Shown: positions 16,830 to 25,785, numbered from the stretch's first letter. The stretch is 64,000 nucleotides of DNA from CAVSJJ01 sp963728395 (GCA_963728395.1 CAVSJJ010000006.1:1-64000), one strand, 5' to 3'. Notes: generated from the letters alone by a model not told the origin. Numbers and translations are program-made.

Positions 16830-17732
16830 ATGGACCTGCGCCGGATCCGCTGCTTCCTGGCCGTCGTCGACACCGGTAGCGTCACCGCGGCCGCCAAGTC
16901 CCTCTACCTCGCCCAGCCGGCGCTGAGCCGTCAGCTGCTCACCCTCGAACGCGAGCTCAAGCTCACCCTCTTCGTGCGGCACCGCGGCAGGCTCACCCTC
17001 ACCCCGGCCGGTTCCGAGTTCGCCGAGCTGGCCCGCCCCCTGCTCCTCCAGGCCGATGCGCTCGCCGAGGCGGCACGGACCCTGGCGAGCGGGGTCATCC
17101 ACCTCACCCTGGGCACGACGCCTGCCGCCCTGCAGGGGATCGTGGCTCCGTTCATCGGCTCACTGGGCCCGGGTGACCCCCTCATCATCACCAGGGTGGC
17201 CCTGCCCTACGAGCTGTCGGACATGCTCCACGGCGGCCTCGACCTCATCGTGTCGACCACGGCGCCGGAGCGCGACTTCGCCCACCATGCCCTGGGCGAC
17301 CTCCCCGTCCTCGCGTACATCCCCGCCGACCATCCCTGGGCCGACCGCCGCGCACTCGGCCTCGACACCCTCTCGAGCCAGCCCGTCGTCCTGCCCTCGT
17401 CCAGGGCGACGAGCCGCCGTGAGTTCGACCTCCTCGCCGCGCGGCAGGGTCTCTCCTTCGACGTTGTCGGCGAGTGCGACGACGCCGACACCGTCCACGC
17501 CCTGGCCGCGTCCGGCCGCGCCGTGACGGTGGGCACCGTCCCGGCACCGGAGGGGGTTCTGGGCCTGCCCCTCGTCGTGACGGACGAGGACGGGCCGCAT
17601 CCGGTCGTCATCACCCTCCACGCGGCCTGGGAGCCACATCACTACGCCGCCGATGCCGTCGCCATGCTGGCCGGCCGCCTCGAGGCCTGGGTCACCCACT
17701 GGCGCGAGAGCTTCGGCCCGGGCGACGACTGA
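16830..17732 (+). CDS. LysR-family transcriptional regulator
   Basis: 300 residues. The N-terminal winged helix is typical (MDLRRIRCFLAVVDTGSVTAA, then LYLAQPALSRQLLTLEREL). A periplasmic-binding-protein-like effector domain starts at about residue 90. Last gene of the ygeW-ygeY-arcC run, with GAGAGGGG before the ATG, so it is very probably the cluster regulator, sensing a pathway intermediate. LysR regulators usually act on divergent promoters; the two in this cluster (2127-2719 and 13127-13261) are the candidate targets. It ends convergently with the FGGY kinase, 25 bp apart, with no strong hairpin between them. Confidence 0.9.
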   Translation: MDLRRIRCFLAVVDTGSVTAAAKSLYLAQPALSRQLLTLERELKLTLFVRHRGRLTLTPAGSEFAELARPLLLQADALAEAARTLASGVIHLTLGTTPAALQGIVAPFIGSLGPGDPLIITRVALPYELSDMLHGGLDLIVSTTAPERDFAHHALGDLPVLAYIPADHPWADRRALGLDTLSSQPVVLPSSRATSRREFDLLAARQGLSFDVVGECDDADTVHALAASGRAVTVGTVPAPEGVLGLPLVVTDEDGPHPVVITLHAAWEPHHYAADAVAMLAGRLEAWVTHWRESFGPGDD

Positions 17733-17757
17733 GCGCTCCGACCGGCCCGCCGCCGGG

Positions 17758-19416
17758 TCAGCCGCGCCCCGCGTTGAGCCGGTGGTAGAGGCCCTTGAGG
17801 GTGCCGTACAACCGGCGGTACTCGGCATACCCGCTCTCGTACGCCGCCCTGTCGCGGGCCGGCTCGAAGCGCCGGGCCACCCGGACCATCTCCCCGGCCT
17901 GCGCGACGGTCAGCTCGCCGAGGCAGACCCGCGCCCACAGGGCGACCCCGCGCAGCTGGGCGTCCCGCGGGTCGGCGACCTGCTCGACGGGCACCCCGAG
18001 GACGTCGGCGTGGATCTGGCACCACAGATCGCTCTGCGCCCCGCCGCCGAGGATCCGTACGCTGGGAACGCTGCGGCCGAGGAACGCCACATACGGCTCG
18101 AAGAGCCATCGCGCGTTGTAGGCCACCCCCTCCAGGACCGACCGGACCAGCACCGCACGATCGGTGCGCAGCGACACGTTGAGCCACGCCGCGCGCAGCC
18201 TCTTGTCATCGACCGGGCTTCGCTCGCCGTCGAGCCACGGAGTGAAGAGCACCCCATCGCTGCCCGCCGGCGCCGTCGCCGCCAGCGCCGTGAGGTCGTC
18301 GAAGGACGGCGCGACGTCGTCGCGGGCCAGGCCGTGGTCGCCGAGGCCGCTCCCGCCGCCGAGCAGGCCGTCGTGCGGGGCGATGATCTGCTCGCGCAGC
18401 CACTGCAGCGCGGCTCCCCCGGTCTCGTGATTGTTCGCGACGATCGGGTGCTCGGCGTCGAGACCGGGCACGGTGGCGATCGAGTGGAGGGCGTCGGTCT
18501 TCTTGAACGGCACCCGCGCGCCGATCCAGGCCGTCGTCGAGATCGACAGGTGAGTCGCGTAGGGCGCGACCGCACCGGAGCCGACGACGGCTGCGTGCAG
18601 GTCGGGAATGCCGGCCACGACCGGGACACCGACCGCCACCCCCAGCGCGTCGGCCACCTCGCCGAGCAGCGGGCCGAGCACCGTCCCCGTCGGGACGAGG
18701 GGCGGCAGCCGGTCCGGGTCGCGCCGGGCCCGGGCGACCATGGCGGCCGAGTATCCCAGCGGTGCGCCGATCCGGTTGTCGGTGAGCCAGGAGGCGAGCA
18801 TCGAGGCGGGCGTCGCGGCCACCCGGCCGGTGAAGCGCAGCCCGAGGAAGTCGACGGGCTCGAGCAGGACGGCGGCTCGCGCGTAGACGTCGGCGAGACG
18901 CTCCTTGAGGAGGAGCGCGTGACCGGTCGGATCCGCGCCGTTCGGGCTCGGGACGCCACCGGTGACCCGGATGAAGGGCAGCGCCTTGTGCGGGGCGTAG
19001 CCGCCGACCGCCACGGGGCCGCCGACGAGTGGGCGGACGAGGTCGCCCGCCCGGCTGTCCGCCCAGAGCAGTGCCCGCCCGACGACCTCGCCCTGCGCCC
19101 CCACCGGGACGGTCGAGCCGTACTGACCGGTGACCGCCACCGCATGCAGATCGTGGCCGGCGCCATACGCGGCGGCGATCGCCTCGCGAGCGGCGTCGAG
19201 CAGCATCCCCCACCACTCGTCGGCGTCCTGGCTCGCCTCGCCCTCCCGCGTCAGCGTCGTGTGGACCGCCCGGGCGGCGGTGGCCCGGATCGCGCCGTCC
19301 AGGCCGATGACGGCGACCTTGGGGCCGCCGGTGCCGAGGTCCACCGCGAGGATCCACCGGCCGGCGTCGGCCTCGTCGACACCGCCGGCGCCCTCGCCGG
19401 CGTTGGATCCGGCCAC
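17758..19416 (-). CDS. FGGY-family carbohydrate kinase
   Basis: 552 residues, longer than xylulokinase (about 490) because of an N-terminal extension of about 20 residues. ATPase fold motifs are LAVDLGTGGPKVAV (about residue 23), GQYGSTVPV (about 97), LWADSR (about 117), a second-half SISTTAWIGA (about 287) and RILGGGAQSDLWCQ (about 455). It phosphorylates a sugar or polyol; the substrate is not predictable. The GTG at 19416 lies one base after the stop of the upstream PLP decarboxylase, so the two form a coupled pair. Neither gene resembles the purine cluster or the beta-glucoside operon on either side. Confidence 0.85.
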   Translation of the reverse strand: MAGSNAGEGAGGVDEADAGRWILAVDLGTGGPKVAVIGLDGAIRATAARAVHTTLTREGEASQDADEWWGMLLDAAREAIAAAYGAGHDLHAVAVTGQYGSTVPVGAQGEVVGRALLWADSRAGDLVRPLVGGPVAVGGYAPHKALPFIRVTGGVPSPNGADPTGHALLLKERLADVYARAAVLLEPVDFLGLRFTGRVAATPASMLASWLTDNRIGAPLGYSAAMVARARRDPDRLPPLVPTGTVLGPLLGEVADALGVAVGVPVVAGIPDLHAAVVGSGAVAPYATHLSISTTAWIGARVPFKKTDALHSIATVPGLDAEHPIVANNHETGGAALQWLREQIIAPHDGLLGGGSGLGDHGLARDDVAPSFDDLTALAATAPAGSDGVLFTPWLDGERSPVDDKRLRAAWLNVSLRTDRAVLVRSVLEGVAYNARWLFEPYVAFLGRSVPSVRILGGGAQSDLWCQIHADVLGVPVEQVADPRDAQLRGVALWARVCLGELTVAQAGEMVRVARRFEPARDRAAYESGYAEYRRLYGTLKGLYHRLNAGRG

Positions 19417-19417
19417 G

Positions 19418-20854
19418 TCAGGCCGTGGCGACGTCGGGCGCGACCTCGTGCATCGCGTCGAGGTAGCCGCTCATCAGCCCCTGGAGCGTCTGCTGACCGC
19501 CCGGCTGCGCCCCGAACCCGTAGAGCGCGCCCGACCTGGCCGGCTCTGCGCGGTGCTGAACGGCATACGCCACGGCGTCCTGCAGAGCGCCGAGGAACCG
19601 CTCGGCGACACCGACGGCCGTGTTCGGGCGGGTGACGCAGAAGTGCAGGGCGGGCGGTTGCTGCAGGGCGTTCATCCGCCAGCCCTGGGCGATGAGCGCG
19701 TCGTTGACGAGGTACATGTCGATGCCGGCCGGGTCGGTCTCGTCCGCCGGATCGCCGGCGGCCTTGAACGCCACGAGGAACGTCGGGTCACCGATGACCT
19801 GCAGCTGCGGGATGCGCTCCCGGATGCCGGCCGTGATGGCCGACGCCGCACGCATGATGTCCTCGGCGGCCGAGAGGTAGCCGGACTCGCCGGTCGCGAG
19901 CAGCGCCGCCCACGTCGACGCGATGAGCCCGCCGCTGCGCGAGCCGGCGAGGCCGGGCGAGATGTAGAGGCCCCCGGGCCAGTCGGTCGACGTGAAGTAC
20001 TGCCGGGCACGCAGGGCCCGGTCGCGGTAGAGCAGGACACTGGAGCCCTTGAGCGCATATCCGTACTTGTGCGTGTCAGCCGAGATCGACGTCACCCCCG
20101 GGACGCGGAAGTCCCAGAGGGGAAGGGGATACCCGAGCCGCTCGACCCAGGGCAGGAGCCAGCCGCCGAGGCAGCCGTCGACGTGCATCCCGATGCCGCG
20201 CTCCTGCGCCAGGGCGGCGATCTCCTCGATCGGGTCGATGAGACCGTGGGCGTAGTTGGCGGCGCTGCCGACGAGCGCGACCGTCTCGTCGTCGACGAGG
20301 TCGGCCATCGCTGCCACGTCGGCCAGGTAGCCGTCGGTGAGCGGGGCGTGCCGAACCTCGATCCCCATCCAGTGCGCACCCTTCTCGAGAGCGACGTGAG
20401 CCGTGCGGGGCAGCACGACGTTGGGACGGGTGACGCCGCGGGTCTCGCGGGCCTGTTCGCGGTAGGAGTGCAGCGCGGTGATGAGGCTCTCCGAGCCTCC
20501 GCTCGTGATGACGCCGACGCCGGTGCCGTGCAGGAGCGTCGAGGTCATCGCGATGATCTCCGCCTCGAACTTCGTCGCGCTCGGGTACATGTCGCGCTGG
20601 AGGACGTTCGCGTGGCTGAAGAGCGAGAACACCTCGCCGAGGAAGCCGTAGTGGTCGTGGTCGCCGCTGTAGAGGCTGCCCGAGACGAGACCCTCGTCCC
20701 CCATCTCGTCCTCGGCGCGCGCCATCCCGGTCACCTCGGCGAGGATGGCGTCCCGCTCCAGCGGCGCCGCCGGAAGCGCCCGGTGCGCCTCGGTCGTCGC
20801 GCGGTAGGGGTAGAGGCCGTCGAGGATCTCGACGAAATCCAGGTCCTGGCTCAT
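19418..20854 (-). CDS. PLP-dependent decarboxylase/lyase, sphingosine-1-phosphate-lyase-like
   Basis: 478 residues, fold-type I PLP enzyme of the group II decarboxylase family. The PLP lysine is in ADTHKYGYALKG (Lys at about 263), the Asp/His region is HVDGCLGGWLLPW (about 213), and SGGSESLITAL (about 123) binds the phosphate. NVLQRDMYPSATKFEAEI and the absence of a long C-terminal domain fit sphingosine-phosphate lyase and its bacterial relatives rather than glutamate decarboxylase. Pairing with a sugar kinase suggests that a kinase makes a phosphorylated polyol or amino-alcohol that this enzyme then cleaves; this is an inference. ATG at 20854 with GAGAGGAA upstream. Confidence 0.82.
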   Translation of the reverse strand: MSQDLDFVEILDGLYPYRATTEAHRALPAAPLERDAILAEVTGMARAEDEMGDEGLVSGSLYSGDHDHYGFLGEVFSLFSHANVLQRDMYPSATKFEAEIIAMTSTLLHGTGVGVITSGGSESLITALHSYREQARETRGVTRPNVVLPRTAHVALEKGAHWMGIEVRHAPLTDGYLADVAAMADLVDDETVALVGSAANYAHGLIDPIEEIAALAQERGIGMHVDGCLGGWLLPWVERLGYPLPLWDFRVPGVTSISADTHKYGYALKGSSVLLYRDRALRARQYFTSTDWPGGLYISPGLAGSRSGGLIASTWAALLATGESGYLSAAEDIMRAASAITAGIRERIPQLQVIGDPTFLVAFKAAGDPADETDPAGIDMYLVNDALIAQGWRMNALQQPPALHFCVTRPNTAVGVAERFLGALQDAVAYAVQHRAEPARSGALYGFGAQPGGQQTLQGLMSGYLDAMHEVAPDVATA

Positions 20855-20926
20855 GCGCTTCCTCTCACCGTCGTCTCGCCGGAGCGTAGGCAGCGGGCCA
20901 CCGGGGGGTCAACGGCGCGCCGAGAA

Positions 20927-20972
20927 ACGGACGGGGTATGCCGCGGCCGCCGCCACGGCATACCCCGTCCGT
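20927..20972 (-). terminator. Perfect 17-bp-arm hairpin after the GH1 gene
   Basis: Arms 20927-20943 and 20956-20972 are exact reverse complements around a 12-nt loop, 10 bp past the GH1 stop. It separates the sugar operon from the decarboxylase/kinase pair on the same strand. The arms contain GTATGCCG and its complement. Confidence 0.85.
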
Positions 20973-20981
20973 CGGGCCTCG

Positions 20982-22367
20982 TCAGGCGGGGCCGCCGCGA
21001 CGGATGACGTCGCGGTACCAGTAGGCGGAGTCCTTCGGAGTCCGTCGCTGGGTCTCGAAGTCGACGTGGACGATCCCGAACCGCTTGTCGTAGCCCCAGG
21101 CCCACTCGAAGTTGTCGAGCAGGGTCCACAGGTAGTAGCCGCGCACGTCGGCGCCCGTGGCCAGCGCGTCGGCGATCGCCGCGAGGTGGCCGCGGACGTA
21201 GTCGATCCGGAAGTCGTCGTGGACCCGGCCGTCGGCGCCGACCCGGTCCTGCCCGGCGCAGCCGTTCTCGGTCACCATCATCGGCAGCCCGTAGTCCTCG
21301 TGGAGCCGGACCAACAGGGCGCCGAGCGCCGAGGGCACGATGGGCCAGCCCATGATCGTGGCCGGACCGGGGATGTCGACGCCGCGGGCCCGGTCGGTTC
21401 CGACCCACGTGCGGTCCGGCCTCGCCCCCTCGGCCACCGCGGCGACCCGGGAGGGGTTGTAGAAGTTGACGCCGAGGACGTCGATCGGCGCGCTGATCTC
21501 GGCGAGGTCGCCGTCGCGGACGAAGGACCAGTCGGTGAGGTGCGCGGTCCCCGCGAGGAGGTCCGCCGGGTAGGAGCCGCGCAGCACCGGGTCGAGGAAG
21601 ATCCGGTTCGCGACGGCATCGGCGTGCCGCGCCGCCGCGATGTCGCCCGGGTGGGAGCTCGCGGGCTCGATGTGCTGGGGGTTGACGGTGAGCGAGACCT
21701 GCGCCTGCGCGGGCAGCACCGAGCGGAGGGCGGCGACGCCGCGTCCGTGGGCGAGGTTGAGGTGGTGGGCCGCGCGGTACGCGAGGGCGTTCTCGGTCAG
21801 GCCCGGCGCGTGCTCACCGGTCGCATAGCCGAGGAAGGCCGAGCACATCGGCTCGTTGAGCGTCGAGACGGTCGGGACGAGGTCACCGACGGCCTCCCCC
21901 ATCGCGAGCGCGAGTTCGGCGAACCGGTCCGCCGTGTCGCGCTCGAGCCAGCCGCGGGTCCCGCCCTCGTCGAGCGCCTCGGGAAGGTCCCAGTGATAGA
22001 GCGTCATGAGCGGGGTGATGCCTCGCTCGCGCAGGCCCTCGGCGAGCCGCCGGTAGAAGTCGATGCCGGCCTGGTTGCGGGTGCGACCGTCGGGCAGGAC
22101 GCGGGACCACGAGACGGAGAAGCGGTATGAGGGGATACCGAGCTCGACGAGGAGGTCGAGGTCCTCCTTCCATCGGTGGTAGTGGTCGCAGGCCACGTCG
22201 CCCGTGTCGCCGTTCGCGACGCGGCCGGGCCGGTGCGAGAAGGTGTCCCAGATGCTCGGGCCCCGGCCCTCGTCGGCGACCGCCCCCTCGATCTGGTATG
22301 CCGCGGACGCCACACCCCAGACGAAGTCCTCGGGGAAGCTGCGTGCGCCGTTCGTCGGAAGGCTCAT
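20982..22367 (-). CDS. GH1 beta-glucosidase
   Basis: 461 residues, full-length glycoside hydrolase family 1. It has FVWGVASAAYQIEGA near the N-terminus, the acid/base Glu in TLNEP (about 172), the nucleophile Glu in VTENG (about 367) and the C-terminal substrate-binding WTLLDNFEWAWGY. No signal peptide, so it is cytoplasmic and acts on imported cellobiose or another beta-glucoside. Last gene of the binding protein-permease-permease-hydrolase operon; its ATG overlaps the stop of the preceding permease by 4 bp. Gene order equals the cebR-cebEFG-bglC arrangement of Streptomyces. Confidence 0.94.
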   Translation of the reverse strand: MSLPTNGARSFPEDFVWGVASAAYQIEGAVADEGRGPSIWDTFSHRPGRVANGDTGDVACDHYHRWKEDLDLLVELGIPSYRFSVSWSRVLPDGRTRNQAGIDFYRRLAEGLRERGITPLMTLYHWDLPEALDEGGTRGWLERDTADRFAELALAMGEAVGDLVPTVSTLNEPMCSAFLGYATGEHAPGLTENALAYRAAHHLNLAHGRGVAALRSVLPAQAQVSLTVNPQHIEPASSHPGDIAAARHADAVANRIFLDPVLRGSYPADLLAGTAHLTDWSFVRDGDLAEISAPIDVLGVNFYNPSRVAAVAEGARPDRTWVGTDRARGVDIPGPATIMGWPIVPSALGALLVRLHEDYGLPMMVTENGCAGQDRVGADGRVHDDFRIDYVRGHLAAIADALATGADVRGYYLWTLLDNFEWAWGYDKRFGIVHVDFETQRRTPKDSAYWYRDVIRRGGPA

Positions 22368-23194
22368 CCCTTGACCGCTCCTTGCATGATGCCGCCGACG
22401 ATCTGTCGGCCGAGAAGTGCGAAGACGACGAGGACCGGCACCGTGCCGTAGAGGGTGCCGGCCATGATGATCGACTGTTGCGGCGCGTACCCCGTGGCGA
22501 GGCTCTGGAAGGCGACCTGGATCGTCGGGTTCTGCGACGACAGCGCGATGATCGGCCAGAAGAAGTCGTTCCACGAGGCGAGGAAGGTCAGCATCCCGAG
22601 GACGGCCATCGCCGGTCGCGCCGCCGGGACGACCACCGACCAGAAGACGCGCAGCGGCCCGGCGCCGTCGATCCAGCCGGCCTCGACGAGCTCGTCGGGC
22701 ACGGCCGAGGAGATGTACTGGCGCATGAAGAAGACCCCGAAGGCGGTGACGAGGTTGGGCAGCATGACCGCCGCGAGGTGCCCGGCCAGGCCGAGGCTGC
22801 TCATGAGCATGTAGAGGGGGATGACCCCCATCTGCATCGGGACCATCATCGTGCCGATGCACAGGCCGAGCAGGAGGTTCGAGGCGCGGAAGCGCAGCTT
22901 GGCGAAGGCGAAGCCGGCCAGGGTGCAGAACGCGACGGTCCCGGCGGTGACGACACCCGAGACGAGGATGCTGTTGACGAGCCCCTGGTTGAGCGGGGCG
23001 ATCCGCAGCGCCTCCTTGACGTTGGAGAACAGGTCGAGGCTCGGCGTCCACGGCGGCGAGGCCGAGGCCATCTCGGCGTTCGTGTGCGACGCCATGACGA
23101 CGGTGTAGTAGAGCGGGAACACCGAGACGACGGTGACGAGGATGAGCAGGGCGTAGGTCGCCCGCGATCCGCGCTCCTGCGCGCCGGCCCTCAT
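22364..23194 (-). CDS. Sugar ABC transporter permease, MalG/CebG type
   Basis: 276 residues with six hydrophobic segments and the cytoplasmic EAA loop DELVEAGWIDGAGPLRVFW at about residue 170. Typical second permease of a CUT1 oligosaccharide importer. It overlaps both neighbours by 4 bp (MalF-type permease upstream, GH1 downstream). The ATPase is not encoded here; a shared MsiK-like ATPase elsewhere is usual for such actinobacterial operons. Confidence 0.9.
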   Translation of the reverse strand: MRAGAQERGSRATYALLILVTVVSVFPLYYTVVMASHTNAEMASASPPWTPSLDLFSNVKEALRIAPLNQGLVNSILVSGVVTAGTVAFCTLAGFAFAKLRFRASNLLLGLCIGTMMVPMQMGVIPLYMLMSSLGLAGHLAAVMLPNLVTAFGVFFMRQYISSAVPDELVEAGWIDGAGPLRVFWSVVVPAARPAMAVLGMLTFLASWNDFFWPIIALSSQNPTIQVAFQSLATGYAPQQSIIMAGTLYGTVPVLVVFALLGRQIVGGIMQGAVKG

Positions 23195-24240
23195 CGCCCG
23201 CCTCCGTCCCGGCGGGCCGCCTCGCTGGCGGTCGAGGCGAGCCGCCGGACGGGCGGGGCCGTGGCCGCCGGTTCCCGGTCCCGTCGCCGGGCGATGAGGA
23301 CGTTGACGAGGACGGCGAGGACGATGATGACGAACATCGTCCAGGCGGTCGCCGAGGCCAGCCCGAGCCGGTCGTAGGACCAGCCCTGCTGGTACATGAG
23401 CAGGCCGAGGGTCTGGTACTGGTTCTCGGTGCCACCGTCGGCCTTGCCGGAGTGGTAGAGCAGCGGCTCACCGAACAGCTGGGTCGCCCCGATCGTCGAG
23501 ACGACGATGGTGAACAGGATCGTCGGGCGCAGCCCCGGGAGGGTCACGTGGCGGAACTGGGCCCAGCGCCCGCACCCGTCGACGACGGCGGCGTCGTAGA
23601 GCTGCCGGTCGATCGACTGCATCCCGGCGAGGTAGATGAGCGCGTTGTAGCCGGTCCAACGCCAGGTGACAATCGTCGAGACGGCGATCTGCGACGGCCA
23701 CCGGGACCCCTGCCAGTCGACCTCGGGCAGGTGGACGAGGTGGAGGAACCAGTTGACCAGGCCGAGCTTGGGGTCGAACAGCTCGAGGAAGATCACCGTC
23801 GCCGCGGCCAGGCTCGTGGCATACGGCATGAGGATGGAGACCCGGAAGAAGGTCCGCCCCCGCAGCGAGTAGTTGAGCAGGTGGGCGATGCCCAGGGCCA
23901 TGCACAGCTGCGGGACGGTCGAGATGATCCCGATGGTGAGCGTGTTGCGGAACGCGTTCCAGAAGAACTCGTTCGTGAAGAGGTTCTCGTAGTTGCCCAG
24001 GCCGAGCCAGGTCATCTTGTCGTACGTCGACAACCGCACGTCGTGCAGCGAGACCCAGGCGGTGTCGAGCCAGGGGTAGACGCTGAAGGCGGCGAAGACG
24101 ACGAAGAACGGAGCGATGTAGGCGTAGGCGGCGCGGCTGCCCGGCAGCCGGTGCGACCGCCGGCGGCGGCCGGAGCCGGGCCGGTCGGCATGGGCCGTCT
24201 GCTCGTCGGTGGGGCCGGGGCTGAGCGATGCGGCGGTCAT
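23191..24240 (-). CDS. Sugar ABC transporter permease, MalF/CebF type
   Basis: 349 residues: a basic, Arg/His-rich cytoplasmic N-terminus of about 40 residues, then six membrane segments, with an EAA-like loop (DAAVVDGCGRWAQFRHV) at about residue 225. First permease of a CUT1 importer. ATG 24240 has GGAGGAG nearby. A 17-bp-arm hairpin in the 120-bp gap upstream separates it from the binding-protein gene. Confidence 0.9.
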   Translation of the reverse strand: MTAASLSPGPTDEQTAHADRPGSGRRRRSHRLPGSRAAYAYIAPFFVVFAAFSVYPWLDTAWVSLHDVRLSTYDKMTWLGLGNYENLFTNEFFWNAFRNTLTIGIISTVPQLCMALGIAHLLNYSLRGRTFFRVSILMPYATSLAAATVIFLELFDPKLGLVNWFLHLVHLPEVDWQGSRWPSQIAVSTIVTWRWTGYNALIYLAGMQSIDRQLYDAAVVDGCGRWAQFRHVTLPGLRPTILFTIVVSTIGATQLFGEPLLYHSGKADGGTENQYQTLGLLMYQQGWSYDRLGLASATAWTMFVIIVLAVLVNVLIARRRDREPAATAPPVRRLASTASEAARRDGGGR

Positions 24241-24311
24241 CGGTTCTCCTCCGGGACGTCGGGGCGCTCCGTCGCGCGTGACGCGACGGTATGCCGGGGG
24301 GCGTGGTGGGG

Positions 24312-24354
24312 GGGTGGGCCGCCGACCGGTTCCCTGTCGGTCGGCGGCCCACCC
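24312..24354 (-). terminator. Intra-operon hairpin between binding protein and permeases
   Basis: Arms 24312-24328 and 24338-24354 (17 bp, perfect) with loop GTTCCCTGT, 6 bp after the binding-protein stop and 71 bp before the permease start. It is likely a partial terminator or an mRNA 3'-protecting stem giving more binding protein than permease. Confidence 0.75.
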
Positions 24355-24360
24355 GCGGGG

Positions 24361-25722
24361 TCACCCGGTGATCTGCTTGACGGCCTTGAGCGCGTCGGAC
24401 CACGCCTTGTCGGGGGAGGTTCCCTTGGTCTCGATGTTCGTCAGCTGGGTCGTCATGGCCTGCTGGATCTGGGTGTCATAGAGACCGATCGGCGGGATGG
24501 TCATCTTCCCGGCGATGTCGCCGAAGATCTGGCCCACGGGCGCGTTGCTGAAGTACGCGCTCGTCGCGCTGGCGACACCCGGATCGGCGGCGGCGTCCTT
24601 GTTCGACGGGAAGTGCCCGCCCTGCTTCTCGGACGTCCACATCGTCACCTGCTGCTCCTTCGCCGAGAGCCACTCGACGAGGGCGATCGCGGCGGCCTTG
24701 TTCTGCGAGGCCGTCGGCACGCCCAACCACGAGCCACCCCAGTTGGTGGCACCACCGGGCAGGACGGGCGCGATGTCCCACTTGCCGGCATACGCGTCAC
24801 CGGCCTGGCCCTGGATGTAGCCCATCATCCAGGTCGGGCAGGCGATGGTCGCGAAGCTGCCGCTCGAGAACGCCTTGTTCCACGGCGGGGAGAACTGCTC
24901 GAGCCCGGCGGTGATGCCGTCCTGGGCCGCGGTCGTCGCGGAGGACCAGGCGTTCTTCACACCGTCGCTGTTCTCGATCGAGGGCTGGCCGCTCTTGTCG
25001 TTGTAGGCGAGGGTGCCCTGGTAGACGGCCGTCGAGAAGATGCTGGCGGCGCTGTCGACGAAGTGGGAGCCGGACTGCTTGGAGGACGAGGCCTCGTACT
25101 GCTTGCCGAAGGTGATGAAGTCATCCCAGGTGGACCACGTCGTGGCGAGCGTCGCCGGGTCGGACGGCAGGCCGGCCTTGTCGAGGAGATCCTTGCGGTA
25201 GCAGATCGCCTCCGGGCCGATGTCGGTGCCGAGGCCGACCGTCGTCGTGCCGTCGACGGAGCTGGCCTGCTGCCACTTCCACGGGAAGAACTCGGCCTTG
25301 ATGTCGGCGGAGTTCTCGACGGTGTTCCAGTTGACGAACTGGTCGGCGTGGTTCTGGACGACGTCGGCGACGAAGCCGATCTCGATGGCCTGCACGTCGG
25401 CCAGGCCGCTGCCGGACGCGAGCCGGGTCTTCAGCCGGGTCCAGTAGTCGGCCGACTGCTCGACGACGTCCTCGTTGATGGTGATGTTGGGGCAGACCTT
25501 CTTGTACTCGTCCCACAGCCCGTTCTCCTTGAACCCGAAGGTTCCGAACAGGCCGACGGTGAGCGTGGTGTCCGCGTCGGTTCCACAGGGACCGGCGCTC
25601 GTCGGGGCGGCGTTGGAGCCGGTGCTGGACCCGGATCCGCAGCCCGCGAGCAGGAGTGCGGTCGTGGCCGTGACGGCCATCGACGACGCCGCCAGACGGC
25701 GGCCTAGAGACGTTCGACGCAT
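24361..25722 (-). CDS. Extracellular sugar-binding lipoprotein (CebE-like)
   Basis: 453 residues. Lipoprotein signal: basic MRRTSLGRRLAAS, hydrophobic core, lipobox LLLAGC with Cys at about residue 27, then a Gly/Ser-rich linker (GSGSSTGSN). The rest is a family 1 solute-binding protein (TLTVGLFGTFGF..., later SAKEQQVTMWTS). It captures oligosaccharide for the permeases downstream. ATG 25722 has AAGGAGG 5 nt upstream; the frame upstream to 25821 overlaps the operator and is not coding. A 16-bp palindromic operator lies 48 bp before the start. Confidence 0.92.
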   Translation of the reverse strand: MRRTSLGRRLAASSMAVTATTALLLAGCGSGSSTGSNAAPTSAGPCGTDADTTLTVGLFGTFGFKENGLWDEYKKVCPNITINEDVVEQSADYWTRLKTRLASGSGLADVQAIEIGFVADVVQNHADQFVNWNTVENSADIKAEFFPWKWQQASSVDGTTTVGLGTDIGPEAICYRKDLLDKAGLPSDPATLATTWSTWDDFITFGKQYEASSSKQSGSHFVDSAASIFSTAVYQGTLAYNDKSGQPSIENSDGVKNAWSSATTAAQDGITAGLEQFSPPWNKAFSSGSFATIACPTWMMGYIQGQAGDAYAGKWDIAPVLPGGATNWGGSWLGVPTASQNKAAAIALVEWLSAKEQQVTMWTSEKQGGHFPSNKDAAADPGVASATSAYFSNAPVGQIFGDIAGKMTIPPIGLYDTQIQQAMTTQLTNIETKGTSPDKAWSDALKAVKQITG

Positions 25723-25769
25723 CGGTCCTCCTTGACCGTGGAGAGCGTCGACCTCGCGGGACCGAGATC

Positions 25770-25785
25770 GTGAGAGCGCTCTCAC
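25770..25785. promoter_or_regulatory. LacI-type operator GTGAGAGCGCTCTCAC
   Basis: A perfect 16-bp palindrome 48 bp upstream of the binding-protein ATG and between it and the LacI gene. It resembles the Streptomyces CebR box (TGGGAGCGCTCCCA), differing only at two symmetric positions (G to A and C to T). It is very likely the site where the adjacent LacI-family protein represses the operon. Confidence 0.88.
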
